A program made the translations under genes and the position numbers. Shown here in pieces: positions 7,041 through 10,348 of a DNA stretch of 10,348 nt. The DNA is from Lachnospiraceae bacterium (GTDB lineage: Bacteria > Bacillota_A > Clostridia > Lachnospirales > Lachnospiraceae), in assembly GCA_017652545.1 (NCBI GenBank), contig JAGCAV010000422.1, positions 1 to 10,348 on the forward strand. The letters are read 5' to 3'. The notes beneath the pieces were generated by a model. The model saw nothing but the letters and a program-made list of their open reading frames with translations, was not told the origin of the DNA and made no database searches. Numbering within the stretch: the first letter of the stretch is position 1; every line of letters begins with the position of its first letter.

Positions 7041-8555
7041 ATGAAACAGGTTATCAGAATCAATGAGAAGGATAATGTTGCCGTGGCACTGTGTCCGATC
7101 AGCGCCGGAACCGTTGTGGAACCGGAAGAAGGTCTGAAGATAACGGCGCTTGAAGATGTTCCGCAGGGTCATAAGATCGCCCTGACGGATATTTCCGACG
7201 GGGAAGACGTGATCAAATACGGGTTTCCCATCGGGCATGCCACGGAAAACGTAAAAGCCGGACACTGGCTGCATACCCGGAATGTCCGCACGAATCTTGA
7301 GGGGGAGATCGCGTACACGTACGAACCGGACCGTGCACCGGCCTGGGATCCCGCAAAGCTGCTGGAGACATGCACGGAGCTTCCGGCGACATTTAACGGC
7401 TTTGTCAGAAAAGACGGGCGGGCTGCGATCCGCAACGAGATCTGGATCATTCCGACGGTGGGCTGTGTCAATGGTGTCGTGCAGCAGCTGGTCCGGGAAA
7501 ACCAGGATCTGGTCACCGGAAGCATAGACGGGCTCTACGCATTCACCCATCCGTTCGGATGCTCGCAGACAGGAGAGGATCATGCCCAGACAAGAAAGCT
7601 CCTTGGTGCGCTTGTCAATCATCCCAATGCAGGTGCGGTCCTGGTCGTCGGGCTTGGCTGTGAGAACCTGACGCATGAACAGTTCCTGGAGGAGCTGGGG
7701 GATTATGATCCGGAGAGAGTCAGGTTCCTGACCTGTCAGGAGGTGGAGGATGAGTTTGAGACAGGGCGCGCATTGCTGAAAGAATGCGCTGCCTATGCCG
7801 CGCAGTTCGGGCGGCAGCCGGTTCCTGTATCTGAACTGGTGATCGGGCTCAAATGCGGTGGATCTGACGGACTTTCCGGAATCACCGCCAACCCCGCTGC
7901 CGGCGCGTTCAGCGATCTGCTCTGCGCAATGGGCGGAACGAGCATCCTTACGGAAGTGCCGGAGATGTTCGGTGCCGAGGGAATGCTGATGAACCGGTGC
8001 GCAACGCAGGAGGTGTTTGAACGGGCGGTCCGGATGCTGAACGGCTTCAAACGTTATTTCATCAGCCACAATGAAGTGGTCTATGACAATCCGAGTCCGG
8101 GAAACAAGCAGGGCGGCATCACAACGCTGGAGGACAAAAGCTGCGGTTGTGTCCAGAAGGGCGGCCGTGCGCCGATCGTTGATGTGCTGGGGTATGCCGA
8201 TCAGGTCAGGGTCCCGGGACTGAATATGATGTACGGCCCGGGCAATGATCTGGTCTCATCAACAGCCCTGACAGCTGCCGGCTGCCATATGATCCTGTTT
8301 ACGACCGGGCGGGGAACGCCCTTCGGGGCACCGGCACCGACCGTGAAGATCGCGACCAACACGCCATTGTTTGAGAAAAAGCAGGGGTGGATGGACTTTA
8401 ATGCAGGAACCGTCGCAACTGACGGTGAGTCCATTCCGGATGCGGGCAGACGCCTCTTTGAACATGTCGTGCGTGTGGCCGGAGGAGAGCAGACCTGTTC
8501 TGAAAAGAAGGGGTACAGAGAGATCTCGATCTTCAAGGACGGGGTGGTCCTCTGA
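7041..8555 (+). CDS. uxaA: Altronate dehydratase
   Basis: This 504-residue enzyme removes water from D-altronate to give 2-keto-3-deoxy-D-gluconate (KDG). The two known parts of the family are fused in one chain, as in E. coli. Residues about 1-95 form the N-terminal SAF-type domain, including the His-rich GHATENVKAGHWLHTRNV stretch. Residues about 115-504 form the catalytic domain, with NGFVRKDGRAAIRNEIWIIPTVGC (119-142), FGCSQTGEDHAQT (172-184), GLGCEN (204-209), LKCGGSDGLSGITANPAAG (270-288) and DKSCGCVQKGGRAPI further on. The conserved cysteines fit the iron dependence described for the family. AGGGGA at 7027-7032 is eight bases before the ATG. The gene is 39 bases after uxaC and is the last pathway gene here. 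KDG kinase and KDPG aldolase are not in the window. Confidence 0.96.
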   Translation: MKQVIRINEKDNVAVALCPISAGTVVEPEEGLKITALEDVPQGHKIALTDISDGEDVIKYGFPIGHATENVKAGHWLHTRNVRTNLEGEIAYTYEPDRAPAWDPAKLLETCTELPATFNGFVRKDGRAAIRNEIWIIPTVGCVNGVVQQLVRENQDLVTGSIDGLYAFTHPFGCSQTGEDHAQTRKLLGALVNHPNAGAVLVVGLGCENLTHEQFLEELGDYDPERVRFLTCQEVEDEFETGRALLKECAAYAAQFGRQPVPVSELVIGLKCGGSDGLSGITANPAAGAFSDLLCAMGGTSILTEVPEMFGAEGMLMNRCATQEVFERAVRMLNGFKRYFISHNEVVYDNPSPGNKQGGITTLEDKSCGCVQKGGRAPIVDVLGYADQVRVPGLNMMYGPGNDLVSSTALTAAGCHMILFTTGRGTPFGAPAPTVKIATNTPLFEKKQGWMDFNAGTVATDGESIPDAGRRLFEHVVRVAGGEQTCSEKKGYREISIFKDGVVL

Positions 8556-8564
8556 TGTGTTTTA

Positions 8565-8573
8565 TGGTATCAT
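8565..8573 (+). promoter_or_regulatory. Possible extended -10 promoter for the phosphatase gene
   Basis: TGGTATCAT fits an extended -10 element (TGn then TATCAT, five of six consensus bases). At 17 bases upstream, TGGTCC (8545-8550) is a poor -35 box. There is no clear terminator after uxaA, so the phosphatase may be transcribed both from here and by read-through. Confidence 0.35.
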
Positions 8574-8647
8574 GAGACGTGGATGTCCGAAGATCCGAAA
8601 CGGTCATGAAAATGACACAGATCCTGAATATCCGGTCGTGTCTCATG
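8571..8647 (+). other. Long-range inverted repeat in the phosphatase leader
   Basis: CATGAGAC at 8571-8578 pairs perfectly with GTCTCATG at 8640-8647. Four further pairs, three of them G-T, extend the stem to 12 positions (8571-8582 with 8636-8647). Inside lies a perfect 5-base-pair hairpin with a GAAA loop (GTCAT 8603-8607, ATGAC 8612-8616). The 3' arm ends at the first base of the phosphatase ribosome binding site. It is not followed by a T-run, so it is not an intrinsic terminator. A role in translation control is speculative. Confidence 0.4.
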
Positions 8648-8653
8648 GGAGGG
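8647..8653 (+). promoter_or_regulatory. Ribosome binding site that sets the phosphatase start
   Basis: GGGAGGG precedes ATG at 8657 by three bases, a slightly short spacing. The in-frame upstream starts (GTG 8579, ATG 8606, ATG 8645) lack a comparable site. Confidence 0.6.
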
Positions 8654-8656
8654 AAC

Positions 8657-9955
8657 ATGTCAGAAAACAGGGAACACAATGCAATCGTAAATGCTGCCGA
8701 GAAAGGTGTCCGCAAGCCCTTAAGCAACAGGATCTTTCGCTCGATCATCGCAACGGCGATCACGCTGAGTTTTGCCTCCATTGTGATGACAGTGGTCATG
8801 TTTTACAAGGAATACCGGAATATCCTGGTAGAGGCAGGCGCAGCTACGCATAAGACAGCTGATGCCGCGCTTTTCAGGTATATCGTGATCTATCTGGTCC
8901 TGATGACATGTGTGACCCTTGTGATCGCATGGACCATGAAGAAATATACTGCATGGAAGATCGTGGGACCGATCGACAGTATCGCTGCTGCAGCTTCCGA
9001 GTATATAACAGACAAGAGCGACGGGACGCTTGACGAAACACATTTCTCCGATCTTCACATAGAAACGGAAGACGAACTGGAGCATCTGTCCATTGTCCTG
9101 AGGGATATGGAGCACAGCATGCAGAAATATGTGGACAACCTGACCCGCGTGACCAAGGAGAAAGAAAGAATCAGCACGGAACTGGATCTTGCCACACGGA
9201 TCCAGACCCATATGCTCCCCAATGTGTTTCCTCCTTATCCGAACAGGAAAGAACTGGACATCTATGCCTCGATGGATCCGGCCAAGGAAGTCGGCGGAGA
9301 CTTCTATGATTTTTTCATGCTTGATGATGACCATCTCGGCCTGGTCATGGCCGATGTCTCCGGAAAGGGCATTCCCGCGGCTCTGTTCATGATGATGGCC
9401 AGGATCATGATCAACAGCATGGCACTTTCGGGTGAAGAACCCGGAGAGGTGCTGAAAAATGTGAATGACAAGATCTGCGAGAACAATGAAGACGACATGT
9501 TTGTGACGGTATGGCTCGGCGTCCTGACGATCTCGACAGGACACGTGAAAGCCGTGAACGCGGGCCATGAATATCCGATGATCAGGAAGAAAGACGGACA
9601 GTTCGAACTGATGAAGGATCCTCACTGCTTTGTCGTCGGGTCTCTCGAGGATATGGAGTACAGGGAATACGAGTTTACGCTCGAGAAGGGCGGAACGCTG
9701 TTCCTGTATACAGACGGACTGCCTGAAGCGACAAAAGCGGGAAATGAGATGTTTGGCACGGACAGGATCCTGGAGGCGCTTAATGAAGATCCCGCCGTCG
9801 GATCGGAAGATCTTCTGAAACGGATGACGGAGCGGACTGCGGCGTTTGTGGGAACGGCACCTCAGTTTGACGACCTGACCATGATGGCTGTGCGCCTGAA
9901 CTGTGTGGCGGAGCCAGGACCGTTTGATTCGGAACAGGTGCTGTACTATGCATAG
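8657..9955 (+). CDS. Membrane-bound HAMP-domain PP2C-type serine phosphatase (SpoIIE/RsbU family)
   Basis: This 432-residue protein is predicted to dephosphorylate a serine or threonine on a partner, classically an anti-sigma-factor antagonist. Residues 29-50 and 73-92 are membrane helices separated by only about 22 residues, so there is almost no external sensor domain. A HAMP-like region follows (about 93-165, with GPIDSIA at 104-110 and EDELEHLS at 138-145), then a helical linker with TELDLATRIQTHMLP (174-188). The SpoIIE catalytic domain covers about 200-415: EVGGDFYD (211-218, Asp215 and Asp218), ADVSGKG (232-238, Asp233), NAGHEYP (301-307), YTDGLPEAT (351-359, Asp353) and QFDDLTMM (403-410, Asp405/Asp406). 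All expected metal-binding acidic positions are present, so it looks active. It lies 101 bases after uxaA; a link to uronate use is not shown. Its partner and signal are unknown. Confidence 0.93.
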   Translation: MSENREHNAIVNAAEKGVRKPLSNRIFRSIIATAITLSFASIVMTVVMFYKEYRNILVEAGAATHKTADAALFRYIVIYLVLMTCVTLVIAWTMKKYTAWKIVGPIDSIAAAASEYITDKSDGTLDETHFSDLHIETEDELEHLSIVLRDMEHSMQKYVDNLTRVTKEKERISTELDLATRIQTHMLPNVFPPYPNRKELDIYASMDPAKEVGGDFYDFFMLDDDHLGLVMADVSGKGIPAALFMMMARIMINSMALSGEEPGEVLKNVNDKICENNEDDMFVTVWLGVLTISTGHVKAVNAGHEYPMIRKKDGQFELMKDPHCFVVGSLEDMEYREYEFTLEKGGTLFLYTDGLPEATKAGNEMFGTDRILEALNEDPAVGSEDLLKRMTERTAAFVGTAPQFDDLTMMAVRLNCVAEPGPFDSEQVLYYA

Positions 9956-10100
9956 CGTTTCCGTGAAGCTAAGTATCATTTAAGAATTAATTCAAAAAAA
10001 CAGTATGCACCTTTCGGGGTTTATACGTATAATGATGTAGGCAGGGTCATATACCTGTGAAACAGAGAATAAGTAATTTCCGGTTGAGGAGGAATAGGAA
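9956..10100 (+). promoter_or_regulatory. Intergenic region with promoter and strong ribosome binding site for the leader-SH3 gene
   Basis: This AT-rich stretch contains a perfect -10 box, TATAAT (10028-10033). The -35 is weak: TATGCA at 10004-10009 with an 18-base spacer matches only three of six positions. A 12-base perfect palindrome, TTATACGTATAA (10021-10032), overlaps the -10, and a 10-base palindrome, GAATTAATTC, sits at 9984-9993. The transcript would have a leader of about 60 bases containing small hairpins (CTGT/ACAG at 10055-10065). GAGGAGG at 10086-10092 is an excellent Shine-Dalgarno sequence, eight bases before ATG 10101. No convincing terminator for the phosphatase gene is seen. 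Confidence 0.55.
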
Positions 10101-10348
10101 ATGTCAGAAGAAAAGAAACTGAACGAGCAGGAGCTGGAAGGCGTTAACGGCGGTTACGGCTATTACAACAATAACGGATGGATGACAGTGTGCAAGCTGC
10201 AGTCCGGCTATCTTGCCATGAGAACAAAACCGACCTACGATTACAGCAATGAGATCAGAGGCTGTGAGCTGTACAACGGCGACCAGGTCCAGATCACCGG
10301 TTCCTATGTGGGCGGAAGCGACGGAAAGACATATGTATGGGTATTCTC
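10101..10348 (+). CDS. Double-glycine leader protein with bacterial SH3-like domain (3' end missing)
   Basis: The open frame runs from ATG, behind a perfect AGGAGG, to the end of the window (82 codons plus two bases). Residues 1-18 form a textbook double-glycine leader. Counting back from the second Gly (Gly18, -1), Gly17 is -2, Val15 is -4, Leu12 is -7, Glu11 is -8 and Leu7 is -12, the positions recognised by C39-type peptidase/ABC exporters. After the cut comes a Tyr/Asn/Gly-rich linker (YGYYNNNGW, 19-27) and then a region resembling a bacterial SH3 domain: GYLAMRTKPTYDYSNEI (36-52), LYNGDQVQITGSYV (57-70) and KTYVWVF (76-82). Two cysteines (31 and 55) could form a disulfide. It is probably a secreted or processed peptide. 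A bacteriocin role is possible, but an SH3-like body is not that of a typical bacteriocin. The exporter is not in the window. Confidence 0.75.
   Translation, partial: MSEEKKLNEQELEGVNGGYGYYNNNGWMTVCKLQSGYLAMRTKPTYDYSNEIRGCELYNGDQVQITGSYVGGSDGKTYVWVF

Noticed and set aside
6663..8069. Open frame of 468 codons on the minus strand across uxaC and uxaA
   Set aside because: It lies opposite two clearly conserved enzymes, spans their intergenic gap, has no recognisable motif and a biased His/Arg/Asp-rich composition typical of antisense shadows.
8579..8656. Longer N-terminus of the phosphatase beginning at GTG 8579
   Set aside because: It would add 26 residues without a ribosome binding site and start next to the proposed promoter. 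ATG 8657 has GGGAGGG just upstream.
8720..9979. Open frame of 419 codons on the minus strand opposite the phosphatase
   Set aside because: Shadow of the phosphatase reading frame, with no family motif and a His-rich composition.
10155..10195. Pediocin-like (YGNGV) bacteriocin core after the double glycine
   Set aside because: GGYGYYNNNGW only loosely resembles YGNGV, the paired cysteine spacing is wrong, and the following residues look like an SH3-type domain.
1..10348. CRISPR arrays, insertion sequences, tRNA or rRNA genes
   Set aside because: No regularly spaced repeats, transposase-like proteins, terminal inverted repeats or RNA gene signatures were seen.

Overview
The window looks like a carbohydrate-catabolism region of a Gram-positive gut anaerobe of the Clostridia, most likely Lachnospiraceae or a close relative. 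This is an inference from moderate GC content, strong AGGAGG-type ribosome binding sites, a TRAP transporter next to Firmicutes-style uronate genes, a SpoIIE/RsbU-type phosphatase and a double-glycine leader peptide. All credible genes are on the + strand. The long minus-strand open frames are shadows of these genes.

Layout. (1) Positions 1-2795 carry a TRAP transporter: the 3' part of the substrate-binding protein (dctP-like), then the small membrane subunit (dctQ-like, TTG start) and the large permease (dctM-like, overlapping dctQ by 4 bases). A hairpin of 10 perfect base pairs lies between dctP and dctQ and may attenuate transcription of the membrane genes. (2) A strong hairpin at 2824-2867 closes the transporter unit. 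An extended -10 promoter overlaps its 3' side and starts a four-gene unit (2917-8555): a URO-D/MtaA-like protein, tagaturonate reductase (uxaB), uronate isomerase (uxaC) and altronate dehydratase (uxaA). (3) A membrane-anchored HAMP plus PP2C/SpoIIE phosphatase follows (8657-9955). (4) A short gene cut by the window end (from 10101) has a textbook double-glycine export leader followed by a bacterial SH3-like domain.

How the genes fit together: the TRAP transporter probably imports a hexuronate. UxaC isomerises D-galacturonate to D-tagaturonate, UxaB reduces this to D-altronate, and UxaA dehydrates altronate to 2-keto-3-deoxygluconate (KDG). KDG kinase, KDPG aldolase and a pathway regulator are not in the window. 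The first gene of the catabolic unit is not part of the textbook pathway: it is a URO-D superfamily protein with the His-x-Cys...Cys zinc signature of corrinoid-linked methyltransferases. The phosphatase and the leader-SH3 gene look like separate signalling and secretion functions. The most interesting items are the URO-D/MtaA-like gene at the head of the uronate operon and the leader-SH3 gene at the right edge.
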